Assembly: GCA_029216955.1 (NCBI GenBank)
Contig: JANAVB010003999.1
Coordinates: 4,962,197-5,026,196 of the forward strand
DNA length: 64,000 nucleotides
From: Iris pallida
Lineage: Eukaryota; Streptophyta; Magnoliopsida; Asparagales; Iridaceae
Direction: 5' to 3'
Shown here: positions 8,877 through 19,110 of the stretch, one piece after another
Position numbering within the stretch: position 1 is the stretch's first letter
Layout: every line of letters starts with the position of its first letter
Notes under the pieces: generated by a model
Seen by the model: only the letters and a program-made list of their open reading frames with translations
What the model was told of the DNA's origin: nothing
Databases searched by the model: none
Program-made: the position numbers and the translations under genes

Positions 8877-11800
8877 TCAAATTCCATCATGTGCTTCACG
8901 AATAATTTGTTGAGCCTCGTCACCGGCAATACATCGGAGAAGTAAACCATCATAGGTTCGACGATATAAGGTCTTTGTTGTATGATTATAATATAATCGG
9001 AATGATCGTCGTCTGATAGATGCTGCTTCACTCGGATCATCCGGAAGAATATCATACAATACAAAATCTAAGAAAGGAAGTCTCCAATCCGTATCCGTAT
9101 TTTGATTCTCGGCCGAATGACTGAAGATGAATTCCATACTGGAATCAGATGAAGATGATAAAGATTTACGACTAAATCCAAATCCTCTTGTTGTGTTGAC
9201 GTCATGAGATGTTGATTCTTCAATGTCAACTGGAAGTCCTAGGGTCAGGTTATTTTCAAGATGAAATAATTCTCGATTGCGAACAAGAATCATTTGTTGT
9301 CGTCTAATTGGGATAGCCAACACCGCTGTAAGATTAGCTAGAGCATCAGCTTCTGTGTTACATGCTCGTCTAACATGTTCAATGAAGAATTCTTCAAACG
9401 AAGAAGCCATAATTATAGCTGATCTATGATAAGGAACCAGATCTTGATGGCGGACTTCATAAGTACCCCTTATCTGATTGACAATGAGTTTAGAGTCTCC
9501 GTACACCTCCAAATGTTGAATATTTAGATGTTTAGCGAGTTGAAGACCAATGAGTAATGCATTGTACTCAGCTACATTGTTTGAACACGGCTGATCGAGA
9601 GAATAAGCTCTTTGGATATCAAGACCTTCTGGCGATACAAGAACGATTCCAACTCCAGCGACAATATCACCATTAGGACCTATCCTTGAAGCTCCATCAA
9701 AGAATAGACGCCAAGTAGGATCTTCTTCAGCAATTTGGTTTGAATTTAGGACTTCATCTGGAATTTCGTCATAGAGTTTTGAATCTTCTGGAATTGAATG
9801 AGCAGCCAGAAAATCAGCTAAAGTTTGTCCTTTGACTGACTTCTGAGGAATATAATGCATGTCATACTGAGCAAGTAGGATTCCCCAGTTAGCTAATCGA
9901 GAATTCAAAACACTGGATTTCTTCATCATGATCCGTATAGGATTGATCCTGGAGATGACATGAATAGTCTGGCCAATGATATATTGTCGTGTCTTTTGAA
10001 CAGCGAACATCAAGGCTAGACATTCTTTTTCGACCGGTGAATATCGAGGTTCAGCTCCGGTCATAGTACGACTGAGATAGTAGATGGCTTGTTCGTGACC
10101 ATTTTGATTCTTTTGAGCGAGTAATGCACCCAATGAATGACTCATTGCTCGAGTATATAGGAGAAATGGAATTCCTGAAACGGGAGGTACCAATACTGGA
10201 GGGCTCATCAGATATTGTTTTATATCATCGAATGCTTTCTGACATTCATCATTCCAGACAAAAAAAACACCTTTCTTCATAAGTTTGTTGAATGGCCTGC
10301 AGCGTCCTGATAAATTAGAGATGAATCTCCTGATATAAGCGATCCTTCTTTGAAATCCTCGTAGCTCTTTTATGGTGCGTAGAGGACGCATCTCTTGGAT
10401 GGCTTTGATCTTCTCGGGATCCACGTGTATACCTTTAGAGGTAATGACGAAGCCGAGAAATTTACCACTAGAGACGCCTAAGAAGGACTTAGTAGGGTTC
10501 ATCTTTAATTGATGCTTACGCATTAGATCAAATATAGTCTTCAAATCTTGGATATGATCCTCCTTTTGTCGACTTTTGACTGCAATATCATCAACATAGC
10601 ATTCGACTGTTTTCCGCAAATGTTCACGGAATATAGTGCTCATAGCTCGTTGATAAGTTGCTCCTGTATTCTTGAGACCGAATGGCATAACTGTATAACA
10701 GTATGTACCGATCGGCGTTCTGAAAGAAGTGTGCTTCTCGTCATCTGGAAACATTTTAATCTGATTGTATCCAGAATACCCGTCCATGAATGACATCCGT
10801 TCAAATCCACATGTATTATCAATCATGACCTCAGTGATTGGTAGAGGGAATTCGTCTTTAGGGCATGCCGCATTGAGATCGCGGAAGTCTATGCATACTC
10901 TGACCTTGCCAGTCTTTTTAAGAACAGGAACTATGTTAGCCACCCAATCGAGATGTTGTTCCTCTCTAATAAACCCGGAGGTTATGAGTTTATTGACTTC
11001 AACTTCAATTGCATCCATAATGTCTGGACGAAATCGTCGTTGTTGTTGTTTGACCGATTTAGCATTCGGCAAGATATTGAGCTTGTGAGTTGCAATTTGT
11101 GGATTAAGTCCTGGCATATCTTCATAACTCCAAGCGAAGACATCGATGTAGTCACGAATGAGTTTGATCATGTCTTGCTTATCAGGTTCAGAAAGACATT
11201 CACTGATGAATATTGGTTTGGGAGATCCCTCTTCACCAACATCTATTTGAACAAGTTTGTCTTCAGTCGGAGGTTCTTTTTGCTCGAAACGGAACTCCCA
11301 TTGATTATCTAATCTTTGGGCCCATTGTTCCGATTCAGGTGAGATTTCAAACTCTTCTTCATCTTCATCACTTTCTTCAGAATGGTCAATAGAAACCATG
11401 TTGGAAGACGGAAGGTTGCAGTAGAAGTCACCGATACTCGTATCGGAATCCCAAAAAGTGGTACTAGAAGAATCAGATCTCTTATCTTCGTCAGATTCGG
11501 GATCTTCATGGATAATATTGATAAAAGGAGTAGGAGCTATATAGCCCAATCCGCATTTCATCCTTCCATATTTCAGAGGAGGAATACGAACAGGCATTTT
11601 TCTTCCCTTTCCACTATTGAGGCCAGTCCTGAAGTCATAGCCCATATTTTTGATGATGTCTTTAGATTGCTGACTATAACGACGTAGTTGTAATCTTCCA
11701 GTATCATCATTTTTGTCTTCATCTTCTAAATCAGAAGGACTTTGAGGCCCTTTATAGAAGAATATTGGAATGTCTCCTGGCTTTCTGCTGGGAACTAGAA

Positions 11801-13034
11801 AGTATGAAGATTGTACAGGTTCTAGGGATACATCTGTATGAATAGTCTGTACAACCCCTATGGTTATTGCGTTCAAGTCATCTAACAAATGTAAATAACT
11901 ATGAACATAATTACACACATCAGCATACTGCAAAGATGGAGACTTTTCATTAAATATAAAAGCAGCAGTATTTATATTAGGAGAAGGCTGAGCCTTAGAG
12001 ATTTTAGCCAAGTCAATGACTAATGGGGGAGAAGAAGAACGAGAAGAAGCGTTGTTTCGATTAAGATCGATAACAAATGGCTCAGAAGAGGTGAGCTCCC
12101 TTGAAGTTTGAGATGGAAGAATAATCCGCCCTCCAACTGGAATTAGCAGAGTATCCTGTTTCATATGTGGAGATGCAGGAATTACAGTACGCCCACTGAC
12201 AGGAATAATCATTGTGTCTTGAGCAAACAACTGAGGTAACGGAGAAATCCGTCCACTCACCGGAATGATGAAAGAACCTTTTTCAGAGAGTTTGGAAGAT
12301 TGTTGTTGAATAGTTCGACCTTTAACAGGAATTATTAAGGTCTCACTTTGTGAATCCTCTTTCTCCATAGCTTGTATAACCCTTGTATACTCTTCTTTGT
12401 ACATTCGAGAATCATTGAAATAAGCTTCAACCCCATGGAAGGGATTTATATCAGCAACTTCTTTTTGTACTCTTCCATTGCTATCAATGTATTTAAAACA
12501 CTGATGAAGAGTAAAAGGCACCACATTATTTTCATGAAGAAAGGGCCTCCCCAGAAGAAGATTATAGGATCCCACGATCTCGATCACATAGAAAGTGACT
12601 TTGGATCTGAAATCGCCTATCTGAAGCTTCAGATGAATCTTTTCCAAAGGCTCGCTTCGGCTTTGATTGAATCCCAGGATAGTAGTAACCGTCTTAGAGA
12701 GCTTGTGAAGAGGGATTTTTAGTTCATCCAACAGACTCTTTGGCATTATGCTTATAGCAGACCCTGGATCAATGAGGATACGATCTATCTTCATTGTATC
12801 GATATAACCGGTGTAGTAGAGAGGTCGATCATGTCGATTATCCTCCAATAGCATGTCGTCTTGTGTAAAGGTAATATTTGGGATAATCTCCAATACACTG
12901 TTGCAATGTAAGCAAGTGGCAGGTTCTGCATCTGGCTTCTTCAATTGTGCAAGACAAGAGTCAGCTTGTAGAAGTGCTTCACTTAATGTCTCCCGAGTCT
13001 CTTTGGAAAGACGTAGAAGTTCAAAGAGGGACAT
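8877..13034 (-). CDS. Pol of element A: protease, RT, degenerate RNase H, second RNase H
   Basis: An uninterrupted 1,385-codon stretch. The protease has DPGSA in place of the usual DSGA near residue 92. A spacer with repeated IPVxGR follows (residues about 235-310), then a glycine-rich GYDFRTGLNSGKGR segment that resembles a G-patch. RT carries a YVDD motif (plus positions about 10590-10600). The first RNase H region (LYTRAMSHSLGALL) lacks the catalytic aspartate. A second, archaeal-type RNase H follows with FDGAS, AEYNALL, GDSKLIV and EADALA. This double arrangement is diagnostic of the Tat lineage. It ends at a TGA just inside integrase, where D's copy has a tyrosine codon. Confidence 0.93.
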   Translation of the reverse strand: MSLFELLRLSKETRETLSEALLQADSCLAQLKKPDAEPATCLHCNSVLEIIPNITFTQDDMLLEDNRHDRPLYYTGYIDTMKIDRILIDPGSAISIMPKSLLDELKIPLHKLSKTVTTILGFNQSRSEPLEKIHLKLQIGDFRSKVTFYVIEIVGSYNLLLGRPFLHENNVVPFTLHQCFKYIDSNGRVQKEVADINPFHGVEAYFNDSRMYKEEYTRVIQAMEKEDSQSETLIIPVKGRTIQQQSSKLSEKGSFIIPVSGRISPLPQLFAQDTMIIPVSGRTVIPASPHMKQDTLLIPVGGRIILPSQTSRELTSSEPFVIDLNRNNASSRSSSPPLVIDLAKISKAQPSPNINTAAFIFNEKSPSLQYADVCNYVHSYLHLLDDLNAITIGVVQTIHTDVSLEPVQSSYFLVPSRKPGDIPIFFYKGPQSPSDLEDEDKNDDTGRLQLRRYSQQSKDIIKNMGYDFRTGLNSGKGRKMPVRIPPLKYGRMKCGLGYIAPTPFINIIHEDPESDEDKRSDSSSTTFWDSDTSIGDFYCNLPSSNMVSIDHSEESDEDEEEFEISPESEQWAQRLDNQWEFRFEQKEPPTEDKLVQIDVGEEGSPKPIFISECLSEPDKQDMIKLIRDYIDVFAWSYEDMPGLNPQIATHKLNILPNAKSVKQQQRRFRPDIMDAIEVEVNKLITSGFIREEQHLDWVANIVPVLKKTGKVRVCIDFRDLNAACPKDEFPLPITEVMIDNTCGFERMSFMDGYSGYNQIKMFPDDEKHTSFRTPIGTYCYTVMPFGLKNTGATYQRAMSTIFREHLRKTVECYVDDIAVKSRQKEDHIQDLKTIFDLMRKHQLKMNPTKSFLGVSSGKFLGFVITSKGIHVDPEKIKAIQEMRPLRTIKELRGFQRRIAYIRRFISNLSGRCRPFNKLMKKGVFFVWNDECQKAFDDIKQYLMSPPVLVPPVSGIPFLLYTRAMSHSLGALLAQKNQNGHEQAIYYLSRTMTGAEPRYSPVEKECLALMFAVQKTRQYIIGQTIHVISRINPIRIMMKKSSVLNSRLANWGILLAQYDMHYIPQKSVKGQTLADFLAAHSIPEDSKLYDEIPDEVLNSNQIAEEDPTWRLFFDGASRIGPNGDIVAGVGIVLVSPEGLDIQRAYSLDQPCSNNVAEYNALLIGLQLAKHLNIQHLEVYGDSKLIVNQIRGTYEVRHQDLVPYHRSAIIMASSFEEFFIEHVRRACNTEADALANLTAVLAIPIRRQQMILVRNRELFHLENNLTLGLPVDIEESTSHDVNTTRGFGFSRKSLSSSSDSSMEFIFSHSAENQNTDTDWRLPFLDFVLYDILPDDPSEAASIRRRSFRLYYNHTTKTLYRRTYDGLLLRCIAGDEAQQIIREAHDGI

Positions 13035-13193
13035 TCTAGCTGGAGTATTAGCAAGCTGAGCTAAAATGTCGAAATTATAAGGCTTCTGAAGTTCAAGAGG
13101 AGAGGACTTCTTGATTGGCTTATCAAACCGAGCCTGTTGTTTGCCTTTCTCCAGAGCTATAGGCTTGGGAGGAACAGGTTCAGTGGATGATTC
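13035..13193 (-). other. Gag-pol linker of element A, open in frame
   Basis: The frame runs straight from gag into pol here, with only the TAA at 13194-13196 separating them. The linker encodes a proline/lysine-rich stretch and then KPYNFDILAQLA, which is also present in D without any stop. The stop in A is therefore probably a CAA-to-TAA mutation rather than a designed gag/pol boundary. Confidence 0.7.
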
Positions 13194-15272
13194 TTATTCA
13201 GGAGGAACATTAGAAGCATCTTTATCAGCTGGAGGGATATCAAGAGGATCCTCAGGATTCTTGGAATAATCCTTTAGATAAGGTTTCCCCGTTCGAGTAG
13301 CACTAACAAGCGCTTCTTCTTTCTCTTTTGGCTCTGTGTCAGGAATAGATCCAAGAGAAGTCATATGACATGACTTAATCTTTCCAGCCTTCTTGGACTT
13401 TCGAGAAGTAGTCTTTTGAGTAGAAGACGATTCAAAATCTGCCACTAGATCAGGATGGATCCACATGATTTCTCCAGTTTCCAAAGTGATTGGCACTAAT
13501 CCTTCAGACTGTGGAGGAGGAAGATTCACTATGTCAAGAGTTGCCTTGGGAATAGGAACGATCCCACTTTCAAGGAGTTGAGGAGGGAAATCTCTGAATT
13601 GCATAGAGACGACGTTGGAGGTGACGGTCTTCTCTTTTGGAGTAAGAGAGATAGCTCCAGATTTAATCATTTCTTGGATCTTTCCTTTCAGTACATAACA
13701 TGTACGAATTGTATGACCCAGCATTCTGTGATATGGGCAGTATTTGGGATGATCTGTTTTACCAGCTTCATCAGGTTTCTTGATCTCAGGTAATTGTATC
13801 TTATTACCTTTCAGCAGACATTCAAAGATACCAAGGACATCGTCGTCATCGAAAGAGTATTCTTCTTTGGGGCGAGGTGTTCTTGGTTGTTGAGTTGTAG
13901 GAGAAGTTTGAACAGTTGATGCATCTTTGCTCTGAAGATTAACTTCAAGAGTTTTTTTTCCCTTGCGAGCATTGTTTTTATTGTTAGTACCTTGACCTGT
14001 TTCTTTAGGAGTCATCTGCACTCCTAAACCTTTGAAGGTTTCAGCACTAATTTCTGCGGCCTTGACACTAACTATGAAAGAAGGCCAGTCTTGGAATTGA
14101 GTGGATCCTGTCCACATGCTGATGATTGGCAACAAGTTTGATTTGCACGTGTCGATGGTGACAACATCAGGAGTTCCAAGAGGCATCTTCAGAGCTTCTC
14201 TTCGAAACCGTTCAATGTACTCTTCTGTAGTTTTATTATTTTTCTGCTTGATTCTAATAAGAGCAGACATAGTCATGTCATTGAGCCCTTCATAGAACCG
14301 TTCAAGAAATATCTGTTTGAAACCGGAAAATGAGGTAATGCTCCCATCTGGGAGACTTCTATACCATTCATAAGCCGTTCCCTTGAGACATCCAACAAAC
14401 ACCCGAGTAAGGAGGGCGTTGCTTGGTTGTAGCTGATCAGTCATCACTTCAAAGTGATTAATGAACTGACTTGGAGAAGTGGTTCCATCATAGAATGAGA
14501 TAGTGGGAGGCTTGTATTTAGGAGGATACGATACTTGCTTCCATTCTATCGGATAAGGTTGTTTGATGCCTAACCTTTGTAAACTATCTTTCTGTTTGAA
14601 TGCCTCGAATTGAGTTTTGAGATTCCTCAATTCTTCATTAACAACTCTAGAAGATTGTGGAGTTGTAACTTGTAGAGAATAGTTGGGAGGAGGAACAGCA
14701 TTGTAAGCACTACCCCCAGCTCCAGAGAGACTAGGGTTTGGTTGAGCTGATCCAGGAGTATTAGATTGTACTGCTGGAGGAACTTGTACTGGACTCATAT
14801 CAGTGTCAGTTGGTATGGCTACTGGTACAGTCTGTCGATTTTGCATCTGTGTTGCCATGAGTTCATACATCGACTTCATAGTATCAGCCATAGACTTCAT
14901 TTGTTGTTCCAAAGAAGCAATTCTTTGATCTTGAGGAGTCAAGGAAGAAGAAGGTTCATCAGTATTCCCATCAACCATATAAGTCGTGACTGTACGAGGA
15001 ATTATTGATGAACTGGTAGATGTTGTTTGTTCTGAATCATTGCTTTGTGCATCAAAGTCAATTATAGGAGAACTACCCCCAGTAGGAAGAGGTGGGAAGT
15101 TAGATTCTCCAAGGAATTCAGAATCATCTTCAGAGATCAAATTTCTTTGACTAGAGGCCAGGACTCTTGCTCTGGTATTTCTATATACTCCATCTGGACT
15201 ATCAACTCTACCCCCAGCATCCCGAGAGGTCATATTGACAGAAGCAAACAAAGGCTCATCTTCATCAGGCAT
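13194..15272 (-). CDS. Gag of element A
   Basis: A 692-codon frame. An acidic, serine-rich N-terminus is followed by the retrotransposon gag core (KYKPPTISFYDGTTSPSQF, then an EWYRSLPDG segment and an ERF-rich part). A single zinc knuckle of the Tat form, C-x2-H-x4-H-x4-C (CPYHRMLGHTIRTC), lies near residue 515. The role is packaging of element RNA in virus-like particles. Residue 1 as given is simply the first Met; the frame is open upstream through ORF1 except for a TGA at 15306-15308. Confidence 0.9.
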   Translation of the reverse strand: MPDEDEPLFASVNMTSRDAGGRVDSPDGVYRNTRARVLASSQRNLISEDDSEFLGESNFPPLPTGGSSPIIDFDAQSNDSEQTTSTSSSIIPRTVTTYMVDGNTDEPSSSLTPQDQRIASLEQQMKSMADTMKSMYELMATQMQNRQTVPVAIPTDTDMSPVQVPPAVQSNTPGSAQPNPSLSGAGGSAYNAVPPPNYSLQVTTPQSSRVVNEELRNLKTQFEAFKQKDSLQRLGIKQPYPIEWKQVSYPPKYKPPTISFYDGTTSPSQFINHFEVMTDQLQPSNALLTRVFVGCLKGTAYEWYRSLPDGSITSFSGFKQIFLERFYEGLNDMTMSALIRIKQKNNKTTEEYIERFRREALKMPLGTPDVVTIDTCKSNLLPIISMWTGSTQFQDWPSFIVSVKAAEISAETFKGLGVQMTPKETGQGTNNKNNARKGKKTLEVNLQSKDASTVQTSPTTQQPRTPRPKEEYSFDDDDVLGIFECLLKGNKIQLPEIKKPDEAGKTDHPKYCPYHRMLGHTIRTCYVLKGKIQEMIKSGAISLTPKEKTVTSNVVSMQFRDFPPQLLESGIVPIPKATLDIVNLPPPQSEGLVPITLETGEIMWIHPDLVADFESSSTQKTTSRKSKKAGKIKSCHMTSLGSIPDTEPKEKEEALVSATRTGKPYLKDYSKNPEDPLDIPPADKDASNVPPE

Positions 15273-15305
15273 AGGTTCACACTGAATCCGATTGAAGACA
15301 GATTG

Positions 15306-16685
15306 TCATTTTGTTTGACATCTGTATTGTATTGTGACTCTTGGCTGGAAGTCACATTCATGATCAACATGATCATGAGCCATTGATTGACATCTGCATT
15401 GAATTATGACTCTTGGATAGAAGTTACATTCAGCATGGTCCTTTGACACAGAATCACTTCTTCTCGTCTGTTGAAGATATTCTCGTAAATCTGTTTGTGA
15501 AGATTGAGGAGTATATTTTCTGTTCTTGGGTCTTGATGGCTCTTGATTATATAAAGAATGATTAATATGAGCCACATAGTTTCTTGCATACTCTGCATCT
15601 GGATCTCTTATCCCTGTTTCCAACTAGTATGGTTTCTTAACACCAGAAGTGTTAATTTTTGTTCTTAGATCAGTTGGAGGTAACACATTAGTTTTGGAAA
15701 CATGGAGTTTTTCTTCCATTGATCTGGATATTTGCAGAGAAGGAAGAGTTGAACAACCCCCTTGATTAGGAGTTGGTAACAGACCTTTTCTAGACGAATT
15801 CTGTGTCCAATTCGAGGAAGTCATAGAAGAAAACATTAAGGAATGTTTCTTCTTAGACTCATTCAAGTTTTGAGACGTAGAATGTCCAGAAGGAAGAGTA
15901 GTCAAAAGACCATCTCCTTTTCTTTGACTAACAAAATTGTCAGTCAAAGCTGTTCCTGAAGTAAAAACTACAGGAGCAGAAGAAACAACTAAAGAGTTAT
16001 TTCTTTTCGAAGGGACTTTGTGTGGAAGACCACCCCCAGTTCTGGTAGAACTTGGCAAAGAAGAAGAGATAGCTAAAGAGCTATTCTTCTTAGATGAAAT
16101 ACACGCTGAAACAGGCTTGGTTAAAGAACCAGTGCTGTTGGCGTGACTTTTGACTTTGGAAATACACGCTGGAACAGATTTGGCTAAGGAGCCAATATTG
16201 TTAGCGTGATTGTTGATTTTAGAATTACACACTGGAACAGACTTGGCTAAGGAACCAATGCTGTCAGCGTGACTTTTGAGGTTGAAATTGTACGCTGGAA
16301 CAGATTTGGCTAAGGAGCCAGTACTGTCAGCGTGACTTTCAACTTTGGAGACACACATTGGAACAGATTTGGCTAAGGAGCCAGTACTGTTAGCGTGATA
16401 TTTGATTGCTGTCATCTTCGAGCGCACAAGAGTGTGCGTGCTTGCAGTAGAGTTCTTGCCAGTGTTAGGAGTAGACACTGTGGCAGAGACTTCACCATTG
16501 GCTGCCAACTGATTCTTAGCGACATAGACAAAGTGTCCCTTCGACTTAGCAGTGATGATGGAGGCTGTAGTGGGCTTACCACTCTTAGCCCGCTGCATTT
16601 CTTCATAGGCGAGTTAATCGAATTGGATCGTCATGACCTTCTTCGTCGAGCCGATTGACGAAGTATCGTATTGAGTTGTTGCCAT
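15306..16685 (-). pseudogene. Leader ORF1 of element A, in frame with gag-pol
   Basis: The frame starts at ATG 16685, about 20 bp after the primer site, and shares one register with gag and pol. Three stops interrupt it: TAA 16614-16616, TAG 15624-15626 and TGA 15306-15308. The N-terminal motif around FD-x-LAYEEMQRA matches LNQQAYEEFISEG in D's leader ORF, so the two are homologous. A block of 21-residue repeats lies in the middle, and a QSVFNRI motif follows the last stop just ahead of gag. An ORF before gag is known in Ogre and other Tat elements; its biochemical role is unknown. Confidence 0.75.
16110..16425 (-). repeat. 63-bp coding repeats in ORF1 of element A
   Basis: Four full and one partial tandem units of 63 bp encode GSLAKSVPxCxSKxxxHAxx (21 residues). 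Each unit contains the element's GCGTGA (TCACGC) motif on one strand. The stretch GCGTGACTTTTGACT is also found in the element's LTR. Confidence 0.9.
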
Positions 16686-16706
16686 CTCAGAAGAGGAGAT
16701 GGTTTT

Positions 16707-16723
16707 CCCCAGCAGAGTCGCCA
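16707..16723 (-). other. Primer binding site of element A
   Basis: TGGCGACTCTGCTGGGG on the minus strand begins three bases after the 5' LTR. Its core is identical to D's site. It resembles the tRNA-Arg-type primer sites I recall for Tat elements; the tRNA assignment is unverified. Confidence 0.7.
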
Positions 16724-16726
16724 ATT

Positions 16727-17752
16727 TGTTTTCCATAAATAAATTCCTTTATTTATTGTGTATCTAGGAAAATTACAACTGTGGGAATCTGATCTAGAAG
16801 ACGATCACTTTATCCCTTGGACTATGCGAAGAAGAAAAGCTCTCAAAATTTTGACAGTAGATAACTATGTATCCGTCCAATGAATGAGAAAAAGAACTCT
16901 ATTTATAGAGTCAAAGAAAATAATAACTGAAAAGATAACTGTCTTCACAGCCTGTGCTTAGTTGAAAATCACGCAGGATTTAATATACGCAAGGTTGTGA
17001 GCAGTTACTGGACGTGGCCTGTAACTGTTGGACACATGGCAATCATGCATGAGTCGTGTGCAAGTTACAGGACACGCAGGCGAGAGATCAGTGGCATGGC
17101 TGCCACGTACTCCAATTTGATGAAATCCACGCAGACTTGTTGAAGACGAAATCCACGCAGACTCGGGGTAGAAAGCTTCAAAATCCACACAAACTTGGGG
17201 CAAGAAGCTTCAGAATCCACGCAGACTTGGTGAAGACAAAATCCACGCAGACTTGGGGTAGAAAGCTTCAAAATCCACGCAAACTTGGGGCAAGAAGCTT
17301 CAGAATCTACGCAGACTTTGATGAAGAAAACTTCAGAATCCACGCAGACTTGAGAAAGAAAACTTCAGAATACACGCAAATTTGGGATAGAACTGCCAGC
17401 TGTCTTGATTCAGCATGCCTCGACTGACACAAAATCTCTGGCAGTGATTGCTTTTGTCAGTCACATTAAATGACAAGAAGCTCTTTTGGTACACAAACTT
17501 GACGAAGGTTGAGTCTTGCTGAAGAAGATTTCGAAAATCACGCAATAGACGGCTGTGATCTCTCGAATTCTGTGCATACGTGGCATACGAAGAGACATTC
17601 TTCGACTGTTGTGCTGTCAGTCATAATTACTCTCTGACAAATGATGAGCTGTCTCTCCAGCGTGATTTGTAAATATTGTCCTGATCAACTGAGCGTGACT
17701 TTTGACTCTGTCCTGATCAACTCAGCGTGACTGTCATTTTTAAAGGCCTACA
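16727..17752 (-). repeat. 5' LTR of element A
   Basis: 1,026 bp, about 98.2% identical by eye to 4190-5214. The minus-strand TATA box lies at about 16898-16912 and the U3 tandem array at about 17119-17381. Transcription would run leftwards into ORF1-gag-pol. The right flank is TTCCC, the target duplication. Confidence 0.93.
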
Positions 17753-17757
17753 TTCCC

Positions 17758-17876
17758 GTTCGATCGACTCGGCCGATTTCGACCTATCGGTCCCGACCGA
17801 ATCGATAGCGGCAGTGTTCCTTTCTCGCGCACCCCGTGGACGGAAACGGGACACGATGTAGGGACGGGACACTACA
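17758..17876 (-). repeat. 3' LTR of element B, second part
   Basis: Continues the LTR broken at 4189 and matches 24306-24424. It ends CACTACA, followed by the internal PPT side of B. Confidence 0.88.
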
Positions 17877-17931
17877 CCATAACCAACTAATAAAAAGTTT
17901 TGTCCTCAAAACTTAAAGTTGGAACCTACCT

Positions 17932-19110
17932 CTACGAGAACAATGAAGGAAATTTCTCCTTCATCTCCGATTCAAGCTCCCACGTTGACTCTTCGACCGA
18001 GTGGTTCTTCCAGAGGACGCGGACGAGAGGGATCCTTCGATTTCACAGCAACTTATCCTTACGTTCTAAGATTTGAACTGGCTCTTCAACGTAGGATAAG
18101 TCTGACTTTAGCTCCAGCTGGCCAAAATCTACCACGTGGCTAGGGTCGTGCACATACTTTCGCAGCTGGGAGACGTGGATGACGTTGTGTACACTTTCGA
18201 GCGCCGGTGGTAGGGCAATTTTATAGGCCACTGGGGCGACCCATTCGAGTATTTCGAACGGCCCAACGAATCTCGGACTCAATTTTCCCTTCGTGCCGAA
18301 CTGAGTAACTCCCCGCATGGGCGACACTTTGAGAAATACGTGATCGCCTACTTGAAACTCGAGGGGGCGACGATGAACGTCCGCATAGCTTTTCTGACGA
18401 CTCTGCGCGGTCTTTAATCTTTCCCGAATGAGCCGAATTTTCTGTACGGTCTGTTCTACCAGTTCCGGACCGAGAATCTACCGCTCTCCGACTTCGTCCC
18501 AGCAAATGGGTGATCGGCACTTGTGCCCGTACAAGGCTTCATACAGCGTCATTTGAATGCTGGATTGATAGCTATTGTTGTATGCAAATTCGGCCAGAGG
18601 TAGATGATTGTCCCAGCTTGATTTGAAGTCAATTGCGCAGAGTCGTAGCATGTCTTCGAGAATCTGATTGACGTGCTCCGTTTGGCCGTCTGTCTGAGGA
18701 TGGTAAGCTGAGCTGAACTGCAACTTGGTACCCAGCGCCGACTGAAGGCTACTCCAGAATTGTGATATGAATCGTGAATCCCGATCAGAGACGATGGATA
18801 CTGGAACTCCGTACAGCCGTACTATCTCATCAAGATATATCTGTGCCAGGCGATCAACGCTCCAAGTAACTTTGATGGTAATAAAGTGCGCTGACTTGGT
18901 TAATCGATCGACGATGACCCAGATGACATCATTTTCTCGCGGCGTCTTCGGCAGACCAACAATAAAATCTATGCACACGTGCTGCCACTTCCATTTCAGA
19001 ATTGCCAGATTCTGCATCTTCTCGCCTGGTCTCTGGTGCTCAGCTTTCACATGCTGACAGGCCATGCATTGCGACACGAAAAGTGCCACATCTCTTTTCA
19101 TCCGTGCCAC
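17932..19110 (-). pseudogene. Integrase and chromodomain of element B
   Basis: The integrase core shows IDFIVGLP (D), SDRDSRF (D) and TDGQTEHVNQ (E), so the DDE residues are kept. The zinc module ends in CMACQ, and a one-base deletion near 19100 separates it from the preceding RNase H frame. A TAG near 18478 breaks the C-terminal part, and a CGA-to-TGA change near 18043 precedes the chromodomain-like tail (PLVRVLWKNHSVEESTWELE). The frame then closes at a natural TAG (17932-17934). Such chromodomains steer integration of chromoviruses towards particular chromatin; that is family knowledge. Confidence 0.85.

Larger units (their letters stand above)
4190..17752 (-). mobile_element. Element A: Tat-lineage Ty3/gypsy retrotransposon with ORF1, dual RNase H and antisense ORFs
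   Basis: A 13,563 bp element with LTRs 4190-5214 and 16727-17752, target duplication TTCCC, PBS at 16707-16723 and PPT at 5215-5229. The minus strand carries leader ORF1, gag and pol in one frame (16685 to 7830). Two RNase H domains, a C-x-x-H zinc motif in gag, an ORF ahead of gag and extra antisense ORFs between pol and the 3' LTR are features of the plant Tat lineage (Ogre, Retand, Grande and relatives). By eye the LTRs differ at about 18 positions in 1,025 (about 1.8%, almost all transitions), so A is the youngest element in the window. Confidence 0.93.

Noticed and set aside
13194..13196. Gag/pol stop in A as a programmed readthrough site
   Set aside because: D has no stop at the corresponding linker and the change fits CAA to TAA, so mutation is the simpler explanation.
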